DNA from: Bacteroidota bacterium
Lineage (GTDB): Bacteria; Bacteroidota; Bacteroidia; Bacteroidales; VadinHA17
Length of the DNA stretch: 8,328 bases
Assembly: GCA_030613125.1 (NCBI GenBank)
Contig: JAUWMO010000150.1
Location: 1 to 8,328, forward strand
Reading direction: 5' to 3'
The position numbers and the translations under genes are program-made. Shown in pieces: positions 1 to 6,051 of the stretch (within the stretch, counting starts at the first letter, position 1; each line of letters starts with the position of its first letter). The notes beneath the pieces are model-generated. The model saw only the letters and a list, made by a program, of their open reading frames with translations, searched no databases and had not been told where the DNA came from.

Positions 1-2222
1 TTGAGACTAAAACCAATTACAAGGTCATTTACAAAATAGTCATTCAACATACGATTACTGTTTGAAGTATTATCAATGTACTGATTACTGACATACTTGG
101 ATATCAAACCGATATTCAAACCATCCAGAACCTTATAGGAAAGGTGGCTTCCTGCAATGATTTCCGGAGAAAAAGCCAAATCAGTTGTTCCAAGATGCGT
201 AATCCTTTGTGACCATGTATCCCAGTCATCAACATATTCAGTAAAATCCTTTATTTTATTCTTGCTGATTGTAGCATTTACTTCCCATTTTAATTTGGAA
301 GTGAACCTGATGCCTGCTATAATCTCAATACCAGCCCGGTAACTCCGTTTTACATTTGTCATCACCGGGGATCCAACATCGTTTATCTCACCAGTGAGTA
401 CAAGTTGATCTTTATAATCCATAAAATAAAGATTTAATCCCAGGGAAGTTATACTTGTATTATAGTTATATCCAACCTCATAATCCCGTAAAGTTTCACT
501 GGCAGGCAATGGTCCGGAGGGATCAGCATCAATAAAATTAGAGCGGTTAGGTTCTCTGTTCGCTACAGAAAACGATAAGAAAGCTTTGTGCTTAACTGAG
601 ATCCGGTAATTAATACCAAATTTTGGATTAAAAAACAGGAATTTATGGGTCTGAGTGATATTTCTCAAGTCATCATCGGTTCCTTCAATATTGTAAAGGA
701 TCCTTCTAATCTGAAGATCTCCAAATAAATTCAGGGAAGAATTTAATCTGTAATTTAACTTCCCGAACAAATTAAAATCAGTTTTTACTCCCTCATTATA
801 GTACCATTCATGGTCATATCCGCCTTTGGATGCAAGTTGTATCCATACTATTTTCCCAAAATGATCGCCAATGTATCTGTTCCAGGCACCTCCCACATTT
901 ATCTCCCATTTCTTCTTTTTATAATTAATGGAATAGGTAAATCCATAAAAATCATTATCAAGCCATTTTTGTTGAATTAAATCAGATCTTGAAATTGTAT
1001 CAGAACCAATAACTATATCTTCCAGACCATAATCAGAAAACTTTTTACTCACTTTATATTGTTCATAAAAACCTTTTCCATGTGTATAGTGAAATGCCAG
1101 GTTAAGAAAAAGTTGATGTATCAGTTCCCTTGTATAAAAAACCTGGAAATGATCCTGCCAATAGTTGTCAGTTTCATTTTCATAATATTTGGTATTCCCG
1201 TATGAATCGGTGTATTTGCCAATACCATTATAAGTCCGATTAGTATCCAGCGCCCAACTTGGCACCCCGTCCCATGCCTGATAAGTTTTCTCTTTTCCTG
1301 ATATCAGTATTGCTTTTAAAATATCCTTTTTACCGTAATAACCTCCTGATAAGTTAAAAGAGCCTAAATCTGAAAATGCCCTGTCAATATATCCATCTGA
1401 TTTGATCTTTGAAAACCTGGCATCAAAATTAAATTTTCCATTTATAAGACCACTGCCTAACATAATACTGTTCTTAAAAGTATTAAAAGAACCAAAAGAA
1501 GAACTTAACACTGCATAAGGATTCCTTTTTAATTCAAATGTCTGGAAGTTCACTGTTGCACCAAAAGCACCAGCACCATTAGTAGAAGTACCAACACCCC
1601 GCTGGATCTGTACATTATCAACTGAAGATGCAAAATCAGGAAGGTCTACCCACCATGTGCCATGAGATTCAGCATCATTAAAGGGTATACCATTTACAGT
1701 AACATTAATCCGTGTAATATCAGTCCCTCTGATTCTGAAACTGGTATAACCTACGCCAGCTCCTGCATCAGAAGTAACAACAAATGAAGGACTCTGATTT
1801 AACAAGTATGGTATATCCTGGCCAAGATTACGTTTTTCAATTTCTTCCTTACTTATATTTACATAGGCCATTGGCATATCAGAAGTAGCTCTGGTTGCCG
1901 TTACTATCACCTCATCAGCAAGTATTGAAGATTCAACAAGCTGAAATTCAAAGTGGACAGAATTATTTACAATGATATCTTTATAGTATGTCTCGTAACC
2001 TATATAGGAGATCATTATGGTATGCTCACCCTTTAATACGTTGGGAAAAGAAAACTCACCCTTAATATCAGTTGAAACACCCAGATAAGTATTTTTCAGG
2101 ATTATATTTGCACCAATAAGCAGCTCGCTATTCTTTCCTCTGACAACCCCGGAAACCTTAACCTGCCCAACAGAAGGAAATACCAGCAGACTTAACAGAA
2201 TTATTAATACGACCTGTCTCAT
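1..2222 (-). CDS. TonB-dependent outer-membrane receptor, probable thiamin (precursor) importer, 3' end cut off by the window
   Basis: This gene encodes an outer-membrane beta-barrel that would take up a scarce ligand using TonB/ExbBD energy. The 740 codons present read in one open frame from an ATG at 2222-2220; the C-terminal end of the barrel lies off the window. Visible parts: a signal peptide (residues 1-19, FPSVGQ cleavage region), a carboxypeptidase-regulatory-like domain (about 21-98, with GANIILKNTYLG and ISYIGYE), a TonB-box-like DEVIVTA (103-109), a plug domain (about 112-228, with FRIRGTDITRINVTVNGIP and GAGAFGATVNFQT), then barrel strands including a REPNRSNFIDA motif. The fold is certain from the sequence. 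The substrate is inferred from the TPP riboswitch directly upstream; TPP-controlled receptors of this kind (OMthi in Bacteroides thetaiotaomicron) are known to serve thiamin uptake. Partner genes such as pnuT would lie beyond position 1. No Shine-Dalgarno sequence precedes the start. Confidence 0.93.
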   Translation of the reverse strand, partial: MRQVVLIILLSLLVFPSVGQVKVSGVVRGKNSELLIGANIILKNTYLGVSTDIKGEFSFPNVLKGEHTIMISYIGYETYYKDIIVNNSVHFEFQLVESSILADEVIVTATRATSDMPMAYVNISKEEIEKRNLGQDIPYLLNQSPSFVVTSDAGAGVGYTSFRIRGTDITRINVTVNGIPFNDAESHGTWWVDLPDFASSVDNVQIQRGVGTSTNGAGAFGATVNFQTFELKRNPYAVLSSSFGSFNTFKNSIMLGSGLINGKFNFDARFSKIKSDGYIDRAFSDLGSFNLSGGYYGKKDILKAILISGKEKTYQAWDGVPSWALDTNRTYNGIGKYTDSYGNTKYYENETDNYWQDHFQVFYTRELIHQLFLNLAFHYTHGKGFYEQYKVSKKFSDYGLEDIVIGSDTISRSDLIQQKWLDNDFYGFTYSINYKKKKWEINVGGAWNRYIGDHFGKIVWIQLASKGGYDHEWYYNEGVKTDFNLFGKLNYRLNSSLNLFGDLQIRRILYNIEGTDDDLRNITQTHKFLFFNPKFGINYRISVKHKAFLSFSVANREPNRSNFIDADPSGPLPASETLRDYEVGYNYNTSITSLGLNLYFMDYKDQLVLTGEINDVGSPVMTNVKRSYRAGIEIIAGIRFTSKLKWEVNATISKNKIKDFTEYVDDWDTWSQRITHLGTTDLAFSPEIIAGSHLSYKVLDGLNIGLISKYVSNQYIDNTSNSNRMLNDYFVNDLVIGFSL

Positions 2223-2249
2223 CAAGTTATACTTTAAAGCAGTAAGTTT

Positions 2250-2340
2250 GCGGGCTTGATTTTTTCCCTACGCCGGCATTACCCGAATCAGGTTCAAAGG
2301 GTTTGATCTCAGCCCGTATTTTTTAAGGCACCCCTATCTA
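2250..2340 (-). ncRNA. TPP riboswitch (THI element) with probable translational expression platform
   Basis: Read on the minus strand, the leader contains the hallmark TPP-aptamer blocks in order: GGGGTGCC (2334-2327), CTGAGA (2312-2307), ACCTGAT (2293-2287), GGGTAATGCC (2284-2275) and GCGTAGGGA (2273-2265). P2 can form between GGGGT and ACCC, P3 between GCCT and GGGC, and P5 as TCGG/CCGG around GTAATG. CTGAGA is the pyrimidine-binding loop, and the GCG...GGGA side contacts the pyrophosphate in known structures. P1 is short and AT-rich (GAT with ATC). The receptor ATG lies about 28 nt after the aptamer, with no U-tract in between, so control is probably at translation. Segment 2256-2251 (AGCCCG) is complementary to 2316-2311 (CGGGCT) in the aptamer, and overlapping segment 2260-2255 (ATCAAG) is complementary to 2226-2221 at the start codon. 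Confidence 0.95.
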
Positions 2341-2343
2341 ATA

Positions 2344-2374
2344 CAAAGATAAGCAAATTTAAAACAGTTCTCAA
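2344..2374 (-). promoter_or_regulatory. Bacteroidota-type promoter for the riboswitch-receptor transcript
   Basis: On the minus strand TATCTTTG (2351-2344) matches the TAnnTTTG -7 consensus of Bacteroidota exactly. A TTG (2374-2372) lies 20 nt upstream, at the expected -33 spacing. Transcription would start around 2338-2340, where the aptamer begins, giving a leader of roughly 115 nt made up almost entirely of riboswitch. This is inferred from motif and position only. Confidence 0.6.
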
Positions 2375-2394
2375 TTTTTATTTTGAAATCCTAC

Positions 2395-2425
2395 AAAAAA
2401 ACCGGCTATAAACACCGGCTATTTT
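2395..2425 (-). terminator. Rho-independent terminator-like hairpin after the thioredoxin gene
   Basis: On the minus strand, 19 nt after the thioredoxin stop codon, GCCGGT (2419-2414) and GCCGGT (2406-2401) can pair through their palindromic CCGG cores. Flanking A/T pairs extend the stem, the loop is 7 nt, and a run of seven T follows (2401-2395). It sits just before the promoter of the riboswitch transcript, so it would insulate thioredoxin from the receptor. The same bases form a 9-bp direct repeat (ACCGGCTAT at 2401-2409 and 2414-2422). Confidence 0.6.
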
Positions 2426-2443
2426 GTTAAAGTTAAAAACAGA

Positions 2444-2806
2444 TCAATTCTTCTCAACTTTCAGTACATCCTTTATAGCTTTTTCAAGAGTATCTTTTGG
2501 CAAAGCCCCCATAGCCATTTGTGGTTGATCATCTTTTGGTACAAATAATAGGCTTGGGATACTCCTAATCCCAAACATACCAGCCAATTGCTGTTCCTGT
2601 TCAGTATTTACTTTGTAAATGTTTATATCATCTTTATACTCTTCCTGAAGTTCTTCAAGGATAGGTGCTACTATTTTACATGGTTGACACCAGTCAGCAT
2701 AAAAATCAATCAAACATGGTTTATCACCTTCAAATTTCCATTCCTTATTCGCCTCAAAATTGAAAACTTTTTCCTTAAACGTTTCCTGTGTTAAATGTTC
2801 CAACAT
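2444..2806 (-). CDS. trxA: Thioredoxin with a CQPC active site
   Basis: A small cytoplasmic thiol-disulfide oxidoreductase of 120 residues, about ten more than E. coli thioredoxin because of a longer N-terminus, as is usual in Bacteroidota. There is no signal peptide. The thioredoxin fold is clear: IDFYADWCQPCK (residues 33-44) holds the redox pair C40/C43, and RSIPSLLF (81-88) gives the cis-proline P84 beside the active site. The residue after the first cysteine is Gln rather than the usual Gly, and Ser rather than Thr follows the cis-proline; both are near the disulfide and could shift redox potential or partner choice. An additional cysteine is present at 31. The start is the ATG at 2806-2804, with no Shine-Dalgarno sequence. 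The gene is transcribed alone, divergently from cca, and appears closed by a terminator. General thioredoxin function is inferred from similarity; partners are not evident. Confidence 0.93.
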   Translation of the reverse strand: MLEHLTQETFKEKVFNFEANKEWKFEGDKPCLIDFYADWCQPCKIVAPILEELQEEYKDDINIYKVNTEQEQQLAGMFGIRSIPSLLFVPKDDQPQMAMGALPKDTLEKAIKDVLKVEKN

Positions 2807-3120
2807 TGCTAATAATTATAAATTAATAAAATAGATTCCTGAAATCTTTAAATATTACTTTCTAGTCCTTATCAAATTATATACCAATTTAATATTATAT
2901 CTGAATGATCAAAACTTAACACACAAACCAACAATATATCATATCTAATAAGTCTAATATGTATGTATCTGGCTGTCTGCAGGTTGACATTCTTATTGCA
3001 TATAAACATTAGTAACATTAATAAATAATATAGAAATAACAACTGGTATATAATACTTTGCAAATAATCTGTCTTAATAGTAATTTTGTCATGTATATAT
3101 GATAATTTTGACATAATAGC
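2807..3120. other. AT-rich divergent intergenic region between thioredoxin and cca
   Basis: These 314 bp separate the divergent starts of the thioredoxin and cca genes. They are very AT-rich and carry a strong promoter candidate for cca (3057-3088). I found no equally good TAnnTTTG box for thioredoxin; the nearest is ATAATTTG on the minus strand at 2880-2873. A second TAATTTTG (3103-3110) lies only 10 bp before the cca ATG and has no matching -33 box. I see no RNA gene or clear inverted repeat. Confidence 0.6.
3057..3088 (+). promoter_or_regulatory. Bacteroidota-type promoter for cca
   Basis: TTTG at 3057-3060, a 20-nt spacer, then TAATTTTG at 3081-3088 together match the -33/-7 Bacteroidota consensus in both sequence and spacing. 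Transcription would start near 3093-3095, giving a leader of roughly 25 nt before the cca ATG. Motif-based inference. Confidence 0.6.
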
Positions 3121-4542
3121 ATGAGAAATAGTCTTAATATACCCATTTTCAGAGTTATATCAGATATAGCAACTCAAAATAATGTTCCGGCGTATGTAGT
3201 AGGCGGATTTGTTCGTGATACTTTACTGAATAGGGTATCAGATGAGCTTGATATAGACATTGTTGTTGTTGGCGGTGGTATTGAAATGGCCAGAAAGGTG
3301 GCTAAATCAGTTCATCCTGATATTAAGGTAACAGTTTTCAAGAACTTTGGAACTGCAATGTTCCGCTACAAAGAACATGAAATAGAATTTGTTGGTGCAA
3401 GGAAAGAATCGTACAGAAAAAATTCAAGAAAACCAATTGTTGAAAACGGCACTCTTGAAGATGATCAAAAGCGGAGGGATTTTACAATCAACGCCATGGC
3501 TATTAGCCTGAATGAGGACTCTTATGGTTCTTTTATTGATCCTTTTAACGGATTGCATGATCTTAAGCATAAAATTATTCGTACACCTTTGGATCCTGAT
3601 AAAACTTTCTCAGATGATCCACTCAGAATGTTACGTGCCATACGTTTTGCCACACAGTTGAGTTTCTCAGTTGAAAATAAAACATTTGACTCTATAGTCA
3701 AAAATCATGAACGTATTAAAATTGTCTCAAAAGAGAGAATTATAACAGAATTACAAAAGATAATACTTTCCGAAAAACCCTCAACAGGTTTCCATTTACT
3801 TGACAAATCAGATTTGCTTTCAATTGTTTTCCCGGCTCTTTACAATTTAAAAGGAGTTGAAACTATTGATGGCAAGCAACATAAGGACAACTTCTATCAT
3901 ACTATCAAAGTCCTTGACAATATCAGCAAAAAAACAGAGAATCTGTGGTTGCGCTGGGCTGCTATTCTTCATGATATAGCTAAACCGAAGACAAAAAAAT
4001 TCATTTCTGACCAGGGTTGGACCTTTCATGGTCATGATTTTATAGGTGCCAAAATGATTCCCGATATCTTTAAAGAAATGAAATTACCTTTGAATAATAA
4101 AATGAAATATGTACAAAAGTTGGTTTTACTTCATCTGAGGCCCATATCCCTTGTTTATGATGAAGTAACTGACTCAGCTATAAGGAGACTACTATTCGAT
4201 GCAGGGGATGATATTGACGACCTCATGACATTATGTAAAGCAGATATTACCTCTAAGAATGAGATAAAAATAAAAAAGTATCTTCAGAATTTTATTAGAG
4301 TACGGGATAAGATGAAGAAATTGGAAGAAAAAGATGCGATAAGGAACTTTCAACCGCCAATATCGGGTGAGGAAATTATAAAAACCTTTAAGATTCAACC
4401 CTCACGTAAAGTAGGAATTATAAAAGAGGCCATTAAGGATGCTATACTTGATGGAATAATTGGGAATAATCATGATGAGGCTTTCATTTATATGATCAAA
4501 AAGGGGGAGGAACTGGGGCTTCATGCAGACCTGGAGAAATAG
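3121..4542 (+). CDS. cca: CCA tRNA nucleotidyltransferase (class II) with HD domain
   Basis: Adds or repairs the 3'-terminal CCA of tRNAs in the cytoplasm using CTP and ATP without a template. The protein has 473 residues, normal for the HD-containing form in Bacteroidota. The nucleotidyltransferase head shows VGGFVRD (27-33), the catalytic metal-binding pair D44/D46 in ELDIDIVVVGG, the RRDFTINAMA motif (119-128), and DDPLRMLRAIRFA (165-177) followed by the VSKERIITEL helix (202-211), which fits the class II ERhxxExxxhh pattern. The C-terminal half is an HD phosphohydrolase-type domain with H260, H284-D285 and H305 (HGHDFIGA). Poly(A) polymerases share this fold, but the complete motif set and phylum context favour CCA addition; the role of the HD domain is not evident here. 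The start is the ATG at 3121, just after a consensus promoter. The 3' end overlaps the convergent nuclease-family gene by 47 bp. Confidence 0.93.
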   Translation: MRNSLNIPIFRVISDIATQNNVPAYVVGGFVRDTLLNRVSDELDIDIVVVGGGIEMARKVAKSVHPDIKVTVFKNFGTAMFRYKEHEIEFVGARKESYRKNSRKPIVENGTLEDDQKRRDFTINAMAISLNEDSYGSFIDPFNGLHDLKHKIIRTPLDPDKTFSDDPLRMLRAIRFATQLSFSVENKTFDSIVKNHERIKIVSKERIITELQKIILSEKPSTGFHLLDKSDLLSIVFPALYNLKGVETIDGKQHKDNFYHTIKVLDNISKKTENLWLRWAAILHDIAKPKTKKFISDQGWTFHGHDFIGAKMIPDIFKEMKLPLNNKMKYVQKLVLLHLRPISLVYDEVTDSAIRRLLFDAGDDIDDLMTLCKADITSKNEIKIKKYLQNFIRVRDKMKKLEEKDAIRNFQPPISGEEIIKTFKIQPSRKVGIIKEAIKDAILDGIIGNNHDEAFIYMIKKGEELGLHADLEK

Positions 4543-5665
4543 AATTTCTATTTATATCTCTGGACTTTCTTTTTTTATTGTTAAAGATCAGATCAATCTT
4601 AATCGGAAGATGGTCACTAAAACCACCTAAATATTTGTAACCATAATAAGTTGGGTAAGGTTTAATCCCAAGGTATATCTCGTCGTCTGAAAGAAGAAAA
4701 TCATTTGAAAATACATCAAATGTTTTCCAATCGGCGCATACAGATGAATCGACATTTAACAAATTGCCTGAAATTATAAACTGATCAAACATATACCAGA
4801 CACCCTGATATTTGTATGAACCTGTACCACCCTTCCAGTTAAAAGCAAGATTACATAATTTCTCCGCTTTTATACTATCATTAATTTTTCCAGCCATTAA
4901 CACATCCTTTAAACTAGTATTATCAGGCTGGTCATTAAAATCACCCATTATTATGATTTTTGAGAAGGGCGAAATTAATAAAAGGCTATCAACCTTTCTC
5001 TTCAAAGTTCCTGCAGCTATTATACGCCAGGGTTCTGATTCTATCACACCGCTTCGTCTTGATGGCCAATGATTAATAAAAAGATGTATTGTATCTTTAC
5101 TCTTCATTAATATTCCTTTTACATACAATATATCCCTTGTATGGTATGTGGTGTTAGAATATAACTTTAAACTTATTGCCTCAGAATATACAAGCTGGAA
5201 TTTGCTTTCCATGTATAACATAGCCACATCAATACCACGAGGATCGGATGAGTTATAATGAATAAAAGCATATTCCATTTTCGACAATGGAGTTTTATAT
5301 ACCAGATCATTTAAGATTTTTTTATTCTCTACTTCACACAATCCGATAATACCAGGGGTTTCCCATTCGCCTAAAGCAACAATTGTTTTAAACAAATGAT
5401 TCAGCTTGTTATTATACCTCTTTATTGTCCAGTGTTTTTCACCTTCAGGTGTAAATTCTTCATCAATACTAACAGAATCATCCCAGATGTCAAAGAAGTT
5501 CTCAACATTATAAAACATGATCCGGAAAGTTTCTGATGAGTTCATAAACTGTGCAGAAGCATTGGCAGGGAACAATAGCAATAAAAAAATTAATTTGCTT
5601 AGAAATAACAAAGAATAATGGCTGATTCCCGGAATCTCCGGTTTCAATAAGTTCCTGTGTATCAA
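4496..5665 (-). CDS. Exported endonuclease/exonuclease/phosphatase (EEP) family protein
   Basis: A secreted or periplasmic metal-dependent phosphodiesterase of the EEP (DNase I-like) superfamily; the substrate (DNA, RNA or another phosphoester) cannot be told from sequence. Counting from the outermost start, the active-site motifs are all present: N53 in FYNVENFF, E111 in LCEVEN, RGIDVAMLY (143-151), H199 in FINHW, D242/N244 in MGDFND, D294 in MFDQF, and the final SDH at 350-352. A hydrophobic signal peptide ends at ANASAQ (34-39). No ATG precedes that peptide: 5665 is a TTG only four codons after an in-frame stop, and a second TTG at 5611 would give a compact 21-residue signal peptide and may be the true start. 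The first ATG (5545) would lose the signal. The C-terminus runs about 25 residues past the usual SDHLPI end as a basic then proline-rich tail, overlapping cca by 47 bp. Confidence 0.88.
   Translation of the reverse strand: MIHRNLLKPEIPGISHYSLLFLSKLIFLLLLFPANASAQFMNSSETFRIMFYNVENFFDIWDDSVSIDEEFTPEGEKHWTIKRYNNKLNHLFKTIVALGEWETPGIIGLCEVENKKILNDLVYKTPLSKMEYAFIHYNSSDPRGIDVAMLYMESKFQLVYSEAISLKLYSNTTYHTRDILYVKGILMKSKDTIHLFINHWPSRRSGVIESEPWRIIAAGTLKRKVDSLLLISPFSKIIIMGDFNDQPDNTSLKDVLMAGKINDSIKAEKLCNLAFNWKGGTGSYKYQGVWYMFDQFIISGNLLNVDSSVCADWKTFDVFSNDFLLSDDEIYLGIKPYPTYYGYKYLGGFSDHLPIKIDLIFNNKKRKSRDINRNSISPGLHEAPVPPPF
4530..4576 (+). terminator. Terminator-like hairpin over the cca stop codon
   Basis: AAATAGA (4537-4543) and TCTATTT (4547-4553) form a perfect 7-bp stem with a 3-nt loop. 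It extends, after a 4-nt bulge, by GGAG (4533-4536) with CTCT (4558-4561), then by CC with GG across a single bulged T. A T-rich tract, CTTTCTTTTTTT, follows (4565-4576). The structure contains the cca TAG (4540-4542) and lies within the convergent gene. The stem is mostly A/T, so its strength is uncertain. Confidence 0.5.
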
Positions 5666-5777
5666 ATGTTTAAAGTTTTATTAAAAGTTCTGAATGTTAA
5701 TTAATTGTTGAATGCTGGTAGCTAAATCCTCTGGTACCTGTTACCTCACAAGTTAAATTAATTTTTAATGGTGTTCG

Positions 5778-5923
5778 GTGAGCCCTCATCCTTAGAAACA
5801 ATATATCTTTATACATGCCCTTTTGCCTGCCTGCCGGTCTCCGGCGGCCATAGCCTCTGGCGACGGCACGCAGGTAGTTTCTTGTACCTCTAAATTTAAT
5901 CCACTTAAGGATGAGGGGTTCAC
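5778..5923. repeat. Nested inverted-repeat element, MITE- or REP-like
   Basis: The outer arms GTGAGCCCTCATCCTTA (5778-5794) and TTAAGGATGAGGGGTTCAC (5905-5923) are inverted copies differing by one substitution and one inserted base. Inside them a second pair, CCTGCCTGCCG (5826-5836) and CGGCACGCAGG (5863-5873), is inverted with one mismatch and encloses a GC-rich core (about 5825-5873) very unlike the surrounding AT-rich DNA. The trinucleotide TCG directly abuts both ends (5775-5777 and 5924-5926), which could be a short target duplication or chance. There is no open reading frame of note, so any mobility would depend on a transposase elsewhere. It could instead be a transcription-stopping or REP-type structure. 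Confidence 0.6.
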
Positions 5924-6015
5924 TCGTCAGAATTGTAGTTAAGAAACTGTAAGTAAAAAAATTGTTTTTTGTGCTTTTATTCTAACCCTTTTGAGCCCGT
6001 TTAATCCTTGATATT

Positions 6016-6033
6016 ACCACACTTTCTTGTGGT
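6016..6033 (-). terminator. Small hairpin downstream of the beta-helix lipoprotein gene
   Basis: ACCACA and TGTGGT form a perfect 6-bp stem with a 6-nt loop, about 20 nt after the lipoprotein stop codon. Its position suits a terminator, but no T-run follows on the minus strand, so an intrinsic terminator is doubtful. Confidence 0.3.
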
Positions 6034-6051
6034 TTCCTGTGCATGAGTGTG

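Larger units (their letters stand above)
5666..6051. other. Intergenic region carrying a GC-rich repeat element
   Basis: This 386-bp non-coding stretch lies between two minus-strand genes. Most of it is AT-rich, but its centre holds the inverted-repeat element at 5778-5923, which includes a distinctly GC-rich block. Near the lipoprotein end there is a small hairpin (6016-6033). An A-run facing a T-run (5955-5970) could form an AT-only hairpin. The only promoter-like box for the downstream nuclease-family gene is AACATTTG on the minus strand (5670-5663), an imperfect match without a -33 partner. I see no protein-coding gene here. Confidence 0.6.

Noticed and set aside
157..342. Short plus-strand open frame inside the TonB-dependent receptor gene.
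   Set aside because: It is antisense to a continuous, clearly recognisable receptor frame and has no family features.
2401..2422. Two copies of ACCGGCTAT separated by four bases, considered as a tandem repeat or the start of a repeat array.
   Set aside because: There are only two copies, and the palindromic CCGG cores plus the following T-run explain it better as a terminator hairpin.
2588..2794. Plus-strand open frame antisense to thioredoxin, hydrophobic in translation.
   Set aside because: It is fully covered by the thioredoxin gene, whose motifs are intact; Phe/Leu richness comes from the antisense of Lys/Glu codons.
2872..3114. An 80-codon open frame on the minus strand in the spacer between thioredoxin and cca, with some hydrophobic stretches.
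   Set aside because: It lies in very AT-rich DNA, overlaps the cca promoter, shows no recognisable domain, and its Ile/Leu/Tyr-rich content is what random AT-rich sequence gives.
4812..5072. 86-codon plus-strand open frame inside the EEP-family gene.
   Set aside because: Antisense to catalytic-motif-bearing coding sequence, with no start context or domain.
5955..5970. A-run and T-run inverted repeat considered as a terminator.
   Set aside because: The stem is only A/T with no GC core and sits far from both neighbouring stop codons.
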